From positions 930,001 through 994,000 of the forward strand of contig NZ_QNRR01000001.1 of the NCBI RefSeq assembly GCF_003315205.1: DNA of 64,000 nucleotides, in the 5' to 3' direction. This DNA is from Roseimicrobium gellanilyticum (GTDB lineage Bacteria > Verrucomicrobiota > Verrucomicrobiia > Verrucomicrobiales > Verrucomicrobiaceae). Each line of letters opens with the position of its first letter. Position 1 is the stretch's first letter. The notes under the pieces were generated by a model that saw only the letters and a program-made list of their open reading frames with translations, was not told the DNA's origin and searched no databases. Below, one piece after another: positions 17,380 to 26,300 of this stretch. A program made the translations under genes and the position numbers.

Positions 17380-19617
17380 CTAGTTGGTTTTGACCTCCTC
17401 CGCCGGCGTCTGGGTGGAGGCTTCGGCCGCTTTTTCCTGCGGGGGCGGGGTACTGGAGCCGCCCTGATCGGCGGGTGGCGTCTCCTTCTCTTTCTGGAGC
17501 GCAATCAAGCGCTGTGACTCAAGCAGCAGATACTCCGGCTGGATGCAGGACTGGTGGGAGACATTGCTCCAAAGGATGCTGCTCTGTCGATCCACGAGGA
17601 AGGCGCCGTGAAGCGGCTTTTCCAGATACTGGTCATAGCAACCCCAGGACTTGAAGGCGAACTGCTGCCGATCCGAGAGCATGTTGAACGGCAGCTTCGG
17701 CGAGGGCGTGCCGGTGAGACCAAGCGCCTCCAGCAACATGGTGGCTTCCTCCGTGCTCACGACCACGATGGGAATGCCGAAGTGCGCAAACGAGGGCGCG
17801 TGGGTTCGCAACTCCTTGAGCGGTGCGGCATCCTCCGGGCGGGAGCCCCCTGCCTGAAAAATGACCAGCGTGTATTGTCCCTGCCACTTCTCCATGCCCA
17901 CGGTGCTTCCCGTTTCATCCGGCAGGGTGAATCCAGGCGCCGGCAGCGGACTGGCGACAACCAGGGTCTGACTCATGGTGCTGGGGGCCGGCTTCGGGAG
18001 GGTGAGTGGTTGCCCTTCTTTGGCTGCCCTCAGCATGGCCGCCACGGGGATGGACGCGGGATGGTTTCGCAATTCCTTCTCGAGAAGTTGCTGTGCCTGC
18101 CCGGGATCGCCAGCCTTGGCAAAGAAGGGAGCCAGGGCGACCGCGGGCACATCCAGAATGTCCCCCACGTAGGCGGAGATGTGTCCTCCCGCGAGTTCGA
18201 TGAAGGCCTCCGCACCGCGAGCCATGCTCTCCGCCAGTTCACGATGGCGGTCCATGGAACTGTTTGCCGTGATTTTTTCTGTGATCTGGCGCAGCTCATC
18301 GAGCTGGTTGTTGGCGTTCTGCGCGAATCCCTGGGCCGCAAAAGCGATGGCTCTCCAGTAGTGGGTCTGGGCCATCGCGAGCTGGCAACCTGCCTCATCC
18401 AGATCGGTGAGCGCATCCGTGCGTCCCAGTTCCTCCCACCGGCCTGCTGCCATGAGAAGCTGGGCGCGTAGACGACGTGCTTCTACAAAGGCATCACCCG
18501 GATCCACGTCCGGTTGCCGGTCAGGATTGAAATGAGGCCGGCGGGGAAGCTGCCGCAGATCGTTGGCGAGCTTCAGCGCGGCATCTGCATCGCCCTGATG
18601 GTAGAGTGCCCAGGATAGAAGCCGTGCATTCTCAAAGTCCTCCGGAGAATTCCCCAACTTGGAGAGAGAGACTGAGAGCAACTGGTTGGCCATGCGCCAG
18701 TCCCCGACCGCTTCCAGCGGCGCGGCGGCGAGCCTGAAGCCGACTGCCCCGGCTCTCTCCAGATCAATGCTCCTGGCGTAAGGCACAGCGCGGCGCGCAT
18801 CTCTCTTCAGCCACAGCAGCACCCCGTACGGTGCCACCTGTCCCACGCCGATGGCATTCCCGATGGTATCAAGCTGTCCATCCATGGCCAAGGACTGCGG
18901 CAGGGGGGCGTCCACCAGATGATGCGCCAGAATTCGGTAGCGAACGGCGAACAGTTGCGTGGCGGCGTCCTGATTCTGCGCCGAGGCAATGGAGTCAAAA
19001 GCAGCGGCCAGTGCCTCCAGACGCCCGCCAAGGTCACCCGACTCTGCTGAGGCGAAGAAGGAACGGTAAGCGGTGGTCCAGGAGACCTCCACGGCGCCTT
19101 TCCCTGATGCAGCCTCGGCCTTGTCCAGAAAGTAGGTCGCCCTGCCAGGCTGGGTTTCATTGGCGATGGCCAGGCCAATCCAGGCTCCAGCACACTGCGG
19201 ATCCTCCGTGGCAGCGGTACGAAAGCAGCGCTCGGCACGGCTCGAATCCAATGTGTGCAGTGCCAGGGTTCCCATCTGCATCAGGCTGGACACGGTTGGG
19301 TTTGAGGAGGTGAAGGGGACGGTGTTACCGGGTGCGCCTGTGCCAAGAACATCTTCCTTCATGAAGGGGCCTTGGGAAAAGGCCTCCTCGTCCGTGGATG
19401 GCTTCAGGAATCTCCGCCCAGTTTCCCAGTCCGCCTTGTAGAGGCGATCCATGGACGTGGGAATGGGGGCCTCCGCCTTGGCCGTGACAGCTTCCTTCTT
19501 CTCGACGATGGCCACCTGGATACGATCCAGTGCCCAGGAGATCCAATAGACCACGGCTGCCAGAGCCATGGCCATGATGATCATGATCCATCGTGCGGGG
19601 TTCTCAATGAAGGACAT
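17380..19617 (-). CDS. Membrane-anchored TPR protein with a cysteine-less redoxin-like domain
   Basis: The 745-residue protein has one N-terminal membrane segment (IMIIMAMALAAVVYWISWAL, residues 11-30) and a long helical TPR-like body (about 100-540). From residue 559 a thioredoxin/AhpC-TSA-like domain follows (APGFTLPDETGS, TLVIFQAGGSRPEDA, IPIVVVSTE, GAFLVDRQ). In related PVC proteins the loop after the first strand carries redox cysteines (G-C-x-H-C type). Here it reads GGSRPED at 590-596, with none. The Pro/Thr/Gln-rich tail ends the protein. It probably faces the periplasm as a scaffold rather than as a peroxidase. Confidence 0.8.
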   Translation of the reverse strand: MSFIENPARWIMIIMAMALAAVVYWISWALDRIQVAIVEKKEAVTAKAEAPIPTSMDRLYKADWETGRRFLKPSTDEEAFSQGPFMKEDVLGTGAPGNTVPFTSSNPTVSSLMQMGTLALHTLDSSRAERCFRTAATEDPQCAGAWIGLAIANETQPGRATYFLDKAEAASGKGAVEVSWTTAYRSFFASAESGDLGGRLEALAAAFDSIASAQNQDAATQLFAVRYRILAHHLVDAPLPQSLAMDGQLDTIGNAIGVGQVAPYGVLLWLKRDARRAVPYARSIDLERAGAVGFRLAAAPLEAVGDWRMANQLLSVSLSKLGNSPEDFENARLLSWALYHQGDADAALKLANDLRQLPRRPHFNPDRQPDVDPGDAFVEARRLRAQLLMAAGRWEELGRTDALTDLDEAGCQLAMAQTHYWRAIAFAAQGFAQNANNQLDELRQITEKITANSSMDRHRELAESMARGAEAFIELAGGHISAYVGDILDVPAVALAPFFAKAGDPGQAQQLLEKELRNHPASIPVAAMLRAAKEGQPLTLPKPAPSTMSQTLVVASPLPAPGFTLPDETGSTVGMEKWQGQYTLVIFQAGGSRPEDAAPLKELRTHAPSFAHFGIPIVVVSTEEATMLLEALGLTGTPSPKLPFNMLSDRQQFAFKSWGCYDQYLEKPLHGAFLVDRQSSILWSNVSHQSCIQPEYLLLESQRLIALQKEKETPPADQGGSSTPPPQEKAAEASTQTPAEEVKTN

Positions 19618-19825
19618 GGCGGGTCGGGGGACAGTCGGCGTTGCTGTTCTGCGTGGATCTTAACTAATTACGCTTGGGAGAACAAGCAGGCTGGTGGGAT
19701 GTCACTGCGGAAGAAGGTTCTGACAAACGAGAGATAGGTGCCAATCAACATTTTTTGGCGGAAACACCCGCCGTATTGTCCAACCGAGAACGATCTGTTA
19801 AAAAGACGGTAACCCGATTCCTGCC

Positions 19826-21400
19826 ATGAAATCTACTTGGTCCAAAATTGCAGGGCTTTCCGCGGTGCGAGCCTCTCTCCTGAGCGCAACTCCATGGCGG
19901 ATGCTGTTGATGCTCCTGACATTGACGCTCTGGACCGCCAGCGTGGTGGCTGACCCGCCCATCGTCAACAAGCCGAGCGGCGCCAAGGTGAAGACCTATG
20001 GGAAGCCGAATTCCAACCTGAACACGAACTCCAAGCCAGGTTTCCAGACCGGCGGCAAGGGACATAGACCTCCACACGTGGTGGTCGTTCCGAAGCCCCC
20101 TGTCATCCCGATCCGGCCAAACAAGACGCCGCAGATTTCGGGCATTGCGACTCCCTTCCCAGACTCGTCCGTGAAGTCGTATCCCACCAAGGTGGAGGTG
20201 CGTCCTGCCCAGCCTCCGTTCGGTCCAGCGTATCCTCTGACAAAGTTTTCGCAATTCGGCCGCCCCGTCTCTCCTTTCGCGGCCAAGCCCACGGTGCAGC
20301 AGTTTTTGGGGCCGAAGCCGAATGCCTCCGGCATTACAGCTACCAGCACGCCTGTGCCCTCGGCCATTTCCACCACGAAGACGGTCTCCAGTTTTACGCC
20401 AGCGCCGAGAACGGTGGTGCCCACACACCCCTCCGGCTTCGTGGTTCGCTCAGGACATCCCCATCGTCCGGAGAAATGGCAGAAGGTGCAGGACAACTGC
20501 AACACGGAGTGGGACTCCTGGCACAGGAAGCACGGCTCACACGTGAAGACCATCCAGGGAGAGCGGCTGAAGAACTGGGGTGAAGTGTGCGGTCGCTATC
20601 GCGAACCGGGATGGGCCAAACACTTCCACGGCAAGGAGTACAAGAAGTGGTGTGGTGACGTGTGGAAATACCGGCAGGACCGCTGCGTGGAGGTGTGGTG
20701 CGACCGGAAGCCTTTCTGGAATCACGTTTTTGACAATAACTGGTGGAGCTCCTGCTGGTGGAGGAAGAGTCCTCCGAAGCATGTGATCGGCGCTCACGAG
20801 TCACCCTGGTGGTGGTGGCATGGCTGTGAGCCGGAGAAGCGGCGCACGTTCTTTGGCGTGGCGCTCGCCGTGCCGGCGGTCATTTATGACCCGGGCACCA
20901 CAGTTCTATATGATGGCTCCAATTACTACGTGGATGGCGACTTTGTCTCCACCGCCGTGGCTGCTCGCGAGGAGGTCATCGACCTCGCGAATCCCGATGT
21001 GAGCGGTATTCTCCTTCCGGAGCCTGCGCCAGAGGGGGAGGCCGAAACCTGGCTGCCACTCGGTGTGTGGGCACTGGCCCAGCAACAGCAGGGTGACCCG
21101 ACGATGTTCGTGCAACTGAGTGTGAACAAGGACGGCATCATCGCCGGTGCCTACAAGAACATCCTCACGGGTGACGAACAGCCCATCGTGGGCCGGGTGG
21201 ATCTGAAGACCCAGCGTATCGCCTGGCATGTGGGTGATGCCTCGCAAACCGTGTATGAAACCGGGCTCAACAGTCTGGATAACGATGTGGCGAGTGTGTT
21301 CATCCACTTCGGCACCGAGGCTACACAGACCTGGCTGCTGGTGAAGTTGCCATCCCCAGAAATGCCGCCGGGACCGGTGAAGACGCCGCGGATCGACTGA
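19826..21400 (+). CDS. Large secreted Trp/Pro-rich protein of unknown function
   Basis: The 524-residue protein has a long N-terminal signal (hydrophobic core LLMLLTLTLWTASVVA, residues about 27-42). A Pro/Lys/Ser-rich low-complexity region follows (about 45-220). A Trp/Cys-rich stretch comes next (WWSSCWWRK near 310, PWWWWHGCEP near 330). After YDGSNYYVDG (about 370), typical of short RcnB/YXWGXW-like secreted domains, a folded C-terminal domain covers about 390-520. Similar proteins are widespread and uncharacterised in Planctomycetes and Verrucomicrobia. It is monocistronic, preceded by 208 bp with no gene. Confidence 0.72.
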   Translation: MKSTWSKIAGLSAVRASLLSATPWRMLLMLLTLTLWTASVVADPPIVNKPSGAKVKTYGKPNSNLNTNSKPGFQTGGKGHRPPHVVVVPKPPVIPIRPNKTPQISGIATPFPDSSVKSYPTKVEVRPAQPPFGPAYPLTKFSQFGRPVSPFAAKPTVQQFLGPKPNASGITATSTPVPSAISTTKTVSSFTPAPRTVVPTHPSGFVVRSGHPHRPEKWQKVQDNCNTEWDSWHRKHGSHVKTIQGERLKNWGEVCGRYREPGWAKHFHGKEYKKWCGDVWKYRQDRCVEVWCDRKPFWNHVFDNNWWSSCWWRKSPPKHVIGAHESPWWWWHGCEPEKRRTFFGVALAVPAVIYDPGTTVLYDGSNYYVDGDFVSTAVAAREEVIDLANPDVSGILLPEPAPEGEAETWLPLGVWALAQQQQGDPTMFVQLSVNKDGIIAGAYKNILTGDEQPIVGRVDLKTQRIAWHVGDASQTVYETGLNSLDNDVASVFIHFGTEATQTWLLVKLPSPEMPPGPVKTPRID

Positions 21401-21414
21401 GGGATCAGCGAAGT

Positions 21415-22311
21415 CTAGCTCTGGGAGCGAGCAGGCGTCTTCGCGCGGTGCTCGCTGGGTCGCCAGCCAATCCACTTCTTGAACGTGGTGGAGAACACAA
21501 AGGGATTCTGATGCCCCACCGCGCGGGCGATGGACTCGATCTTCTCATCCGTCGTGGCCAGCAGCTCCGCGGCACGACGCATGCGCAGCCATGTGACGTG
21601 GCGCATGGGTGAGCGACCGAGTTGCGTGGTGGTCAGTCGGCGCAGATGTTCCTCGCTCATGTTGGCATCACGTGCGAGGCGGGTGGCGGTCCATGGAGCG
21701 CCGGGATTCTCTGCGACTTTTTCCCACAACCGGGAAAGCCGCTCATCCATCTGCCACGGTTGGGCGAACTGAAGCACGTATCCCTGGATGAGTTCCACCC
21801 AGTGGTGGATGGCTGCAGGAGTGCTGTGGGCTGACTCGCACTCCGCCGCGAGCCCCAGCGCCGCCAGCCTCAAGCCAGTGCCATCGAATTTCGCCAGCAC
21901 CGGCGAGCCTGCCATGACGATGGGCCGCTTCTCGGGCACGGATTGATAGCGCACCCAGGCGAACTCCCACTTCTTTCCAGGGACGGCGTGGAAGGCATTC
22001 AACAGGTGCGGTGGCAGTAGGCACGCCATCCCAGCGCGACAGATTTGCCAGCGTCCATCCACCAAAATACGACCCTCTCCACCGATGCAGGCCATGAAGT
22101 AGGTGCCGCTCTGTCTCATGCGCACGATGCAGTAGGGCGCATGCGCCTCACACACACCGAGGTGGGCAATGCGGTGCTGGGCCAGCGCCGGGCATGCAGG
22201 TGTGTTTTTTAACCATGATCGCTCATCCTGCTCGTCCACACGCACGACCACCTGCCGGGTGCGCCTCCCGAGGATGTGGGTTTCAGATAGGTGGTCGTGG
22301 GAGCCTGGCAT
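21415..22311 (-). CDS. AraC-family transcriptional regulator
   Basis: The 298-residue regulator has an N-terminal cupin-like sensing region (GRILVDGRWQICRAGMACLLPP, residues about 75-100) and a C-terminal double helix-turn-helix (TATRLARDANMSEEHLRRL, then IESIARAVGHQNPFVFSTTF). It is divergent from the PEP-hydrolase-family gene, with 131 bp between the starts, so it probably controls that gene and the ThuA/dehydrogenase gene behind it. PVC AraC proteins beside ThuA-type enzymes commonly respond to sugars; no ligand can be read here. Confidence 0.87.
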   Translation of the reverse strand: MPGSHDHLSETHILGRRTRQVVVRVDEQDERSWLKNTPACPALAQHRIAHLGVCEAHAPYCIVRMRQSGTYFMACIGGEGRILVDGRWQICRAGMACLLPPHLLNAFHAVPGKKWEFAWVRYQSVPEKRPIVMAGSPVLAKFDGTGLRLAALGLAAECESAHSTPAAIHHWVELIQGYVLQFAQPWQMDERLSRLWEKVAENPGAPWTATRLARDANMSEEHLRRLTTTQLGRSPMRHVTWLRMRRAAELLATTDEKIESIARAVGHQNPFVFSTTFKKWIGWRPSEHRAKTPARSQS

Positions 22312-22442
22312 GCGAGAATGTGGAGAATGGAAAACGAACCAGCGTTTCTATTTTCGCTTTGCGATTCACGTCAGGCAACGGTGCGTTCATCGCTTTTCGA
22401 ACTTTCTACAGAACACCAAACCGCTAACTCCTCACTCATCCC

Positions 22443-23303
22443 ATGCCCAACCCTTGGACCGGAATCGGAAATCCCTACACCCGACAGGAAGTTGTTGATC
22501 GCCTCAACGCCTCCCTGAAGAAGGGCGAGCCCATCATCGCCGCCGGTGCCGGTACGGGCATCAGTGCCAAGTTCATTGAGAAAGGTGGCGCGGACCTCAT
22601 CATCATCTACAACAGCGGACGCTTCCGGATGAGCGGCCATGGATCCACCTGCGGTCTCATGGCATATGGCGATGCCAATGCCGTGGCCATGGAGATTGGT
22701 GAGTACGAAGTGCTGCCCACGGTGAAGGAGATTCCTGTCATCTGCGGTGTGCACGCCACCGACCCGCGCCGTCGCATGTGGCACTGGCTGGGCAAGGTGA
22801 AGGACATGGGCTTCTCCGGCGTGAACAACTTCCCCACGCACACGATTGTGGATGGTCACTTCCGTCAGGTGCTGGAAGAGACTGGCATGAGCGTGCAGAA
22901 GGAGTTCGAGATGGTGGGTCTCGCGCACCGCATGGACTTTTTCACCATCGTGTATGTCGCCACTCCGGAAGAAGCGGTCGAGATGACGAAGCAGGGCGCA
23001 GATGCCGTGATCGCCCACGTGGGTACCACCGTGGGTGGCAGCATCGGCGTGGTGAATGCGGTGGTCGATTGGGATTTCACGGTGAAGCGTACGCAGGAGA
23101 TCATCGATGCCGCCCGGTCCGTGCGGAAGGATGTCTTCACCCTCACCCATGGCGGTCCCATCAACACCCCGAAGGATGTGGAGTACATCCTCAGCAAGAC
23201 CACGGCAGATGGCTTCGTAGGCGCCAGCAGCCTCGAACGCATGGGCGTTGAGGAGAGCCTCACGAATCTCACCCGCGAGTTCAAGAGTGTGGGAGGGAAG
23301 TAG
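22443..23303 (+). CDS. Phosphoenolpyruvate-hydrolase-family TIM-barrel protein
   Basis: The 286-residue protein matches the PEP-hydrolase-like TIM-barrel family (PF09370) along its length: IIAAGAGTGISAKFIEKGGADL, IYNSGRFRMSGHGS, VICGVHATDP, GVNNFPTHTIVDG and HVGTTVGGSIG. In many genomes this domain accompanies a Tm-1-like ATP-binding (UPF0261) domain as fusion or neighbour, but none is present here. It is cytoplasmic and begins a two-gene unit with the ThuA/dehydrogenase gene 48 bp downstream, facing an AraC regulator. The reaction in this context is uncertain; C-C hydrolysis of a sugar-derived intermediate is one possibility. Confidence 0.85.
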   Translation: MPNPWTGIGNPYTRQEVVDRLNASLKKGEPIIAAGAGTGISAKFIEKGGADLIIIYNSGRFRMSGHGSTCGLMAYGDANAVAMEIGEYEVLPTVKEIPVICGVHATDPRRRMWHWLGKVKDMGFSGVNNFPTHTIVDGHFRQVLEETGMSVQKEFEMVGLAHRMDFFTIVYVATPEEAVEMTKQGADAVIAHVGTTVGGSIGVVNAVVDWDFTVKRTQEIIDAARSVRKDVFTLTHGGPINTPKDVEYILSKTTADGFVGASSLERMGVEESLTNLTREFKSVGGK

Positions 23304-23351
23304 AGCTTCCTTTCCGCGACTCATGCCATTCACCTTTCACGTTCATTCGCC

Positions 23352-26300
23352 ATGCTCCGCATTCTCCTCACCCTTGCGATTCTCTGTAGCGTAGCTCACG
23401 CTGCCGATCCCATCCGCGTCTTCATCCGCAGCGGTCCGAAGTCCCACGGACCGGGGGCGCACGACTATCCCCGCTTCCTCAAGGAATGGGTGCCGCTCTT
23501 GAATGAGCGCGGTGCCAGGGCGGACGGTGGCGACTCTTTCCCCACAAAGGAACAACTCGACAAGACCGACGTGCTCATCCTGCACGCGCAGGAGGCGGGG
23601 AACATCGCCCTGGGTGAGGAGCGCAAGAACCTGATGGAATTCCTCAAGCGCGGTGGCGGACTCGTCGTCATCCACGCGGGTATCGTGTCGCGCGATCCGG
23701 ATTGGTTCAAGACCATCGCGGGTGGCTCGTGGAATCACAAGACACCGACGAAGTGGCTGGAGGCTCCCATGGCGCTCTACTTCACGGACCGCGACAATCC
23801 CATCACGAAGGACATCTCGAACTTCGACATTGATGACGAGATTTATTACGACATGGACATCCTTCCCGAGGTGAAGGTGCTCGCGGCTGCCTACACACCA
23901 AAGGCAGCGGACACTCGTGGAAAGGGAAACAAAGAAGCGCAGCAGCGTGCTGCGGAAGCCGTGGCCAAGAGGAAAGCGGTAAACATCTACGACATCCAGC
24001 CGCAGATGTGGACCTATGAGCGCACGGTGGATGGTGGCAGCACGCCTTATCGTTCCTTCGTGTGCATTCCCGGTCACCTCTACGCCAACTTCTCTAACAA
24101 CGGACTCCGCACCGCCATCCTGCGCGGCATCGCCTGGGCTGGAAAGCGCGACAACGCTGATGTGCTCTGCAAGCCGACGGAACTTGGCAGCGCTCTGCGC
24201 TACCTGCCCGGTGGTTGCCCGCCTCCGCAGGACATTCCCAAGGACCTGGAAGTGCATCCCGAGTTCAATCTCTCGCTGGTTGCCTCTGAGCCGCTCATCA
24301 ACAAGCCGATGAACATCGACTGGGATGAGAAGGGCCGTCTGTGGGTCGTCGAGACTCCTGAGTATCCCAACGGTCTTCGCCAGGCGAATGTCGAAGCGTG
24401 GAAAGACTCCGGCGCAGTCAAGCCGGGGCAGCACGAGCGTGAGCCACTCGACCGCGTCTCCATTCTCAGCGATACGGATGGTGACGGCATCATGGACAAG
24501 AAGCAGGTCTTTGCCGACAAGATCGAACTCGCAACCTCCAGCGTCTTCTACAAGAACGGCGTCATCGTCTGCGCCGCGCCGGACATCCTGTTCTTCGAAG
24601 ACACGGACGGAGATGACAAGGCGGACAAGCGCACCAAGCTCTACACCAATCTTGGTAACAAGGACACCCATGCGGTGATCAACAACATGCGTTGGGGTCA
24701 GGACGGCTGGGTGTACGCCACGCACGGCTACTCCAGCACCGAGGACGCGAAGTCCGGTGATGGTTCGAGGGGCTTCGGAGCCATCGGCGCCGGTGTGGTA
24801 CGCTTCAAACCGGACGGCAGCGCGATTGAGCAGTACGCTTCCCGTGGCGGCAATACCTGGGGCCTGGACATCACGTGGAGTGGCGAGGTCTTCTACACGC
24901 AGCCGACGAGCGGCAATCACTTCATTCATGTGGTGCTGCCTGAGTATGTGCTGGCAAAGGGCAAGCTCCCCGGCGTCTCTGGGACGAATGGACTCCTGCC
25001 TCGCGAGCCCACCTTCCCCGCCATGCACTGGGAGCAGCAGGCGTATGTGCAGATTGATCAGGTGGGCAGCTACACGGCGGCCGCTGGTTGCGCCATCTAC
25101 GAAGGTGGAGCCTGGCCTGAGAAGTGGAACTACGGCTACTTCACCACGGAGCCTACGCTGAACATCGTCAGCCACTTCATGGTGGAGCCTGATGGCGTCA
25201 CCTACAAGGCGAAGCGTGAAGCGGGTCGTGAGCACACCGAATTCATCCGCAGCAAGAATCTCTGGTTCCGTCCCATTGATGTCCGCATCGGGCCGGATGG
25301 TGCGCTCTACGTGGTGGACTTCTGCAACCAGGCCGTGATTCACAACGACACGCGTGGCCCGGTGCATGGTCCTGCCAATGCTGCCGTACGTCCTGACCGC
25401 GACCACTACTATGGCCGCATCTGGAAGGTGCAGCACAAGGATGCGAAGAAGGTGGAAGTGGCGAAGCTGAAGAAGGACGACTTCCAGCAGCTCGCGGGTG
25501 TGGTGAAGAACAGTGAGAATGTTCCGCAGAAGCAGGTGGCCTGGCGCTTGATTGCCGAGCAGCAGGGACCGCAGGGCAAGGGAGTCGTGGGCCTCGCCGA
25601 GAGCGGCATCACTCCCCGCATGGGAAGCAAGGCATTGCGCGTCTACGAGAGCATTGAAAAAGGTGTGCTCACTGCGCCGGAGTCGCTGAATGCATTCCTT
25701 GATGCCAAGGACGATTGGACTCGCTCGGCAGTCATTGCTGCGGCGAAGGACAATGCTGCGAATGAGATTGCTGCGGCCTTCGCGTCGAAGCGTGCCAGTG
25801 AACTGGGCTCCTTTGTGGAGAACCTCATTCCGGCCGCCCTTGCTGGTGATGCGGTCAAGAACACGACGAATCTGCTCAATTCCTGCGCCTCCGCAGGCCC
25901 CGGCACCGAGGCGCTTCAGTCTTCGGTACTTCGAGTGCTGGCTCAGCAGGCAGACTTGAGTCTGACCGCGCATCCCGCATTGAAGGAACCTCTGCAGAAG
26001 CTTCTGGCCAATCCTTCCACGGCAGCGGCCGCCTTGCCGCTTGCGGCCAAGTGGGACAAGGAACGCGCTTTGGCAAAGGAGCGCAAAGACGTGGTGCAGG
26101 CGCTGATGTCCAAGATGAAGGACGCGAAGGCACCGACTCAGGAGCGCCTTGCCGCGGCAAGGGGCTTCCTCGGTGCGGATGGAGATGGCGAGGCAAAGGA
26201 CCTCATTGCCGAAGCTGCCATGGAAATCGATCGCAAGGACGGTGGCTCGAAAGGGCCCTTCGTGAATCCGATGGATCTCCGCCTGGGCATCATCAAGCTC

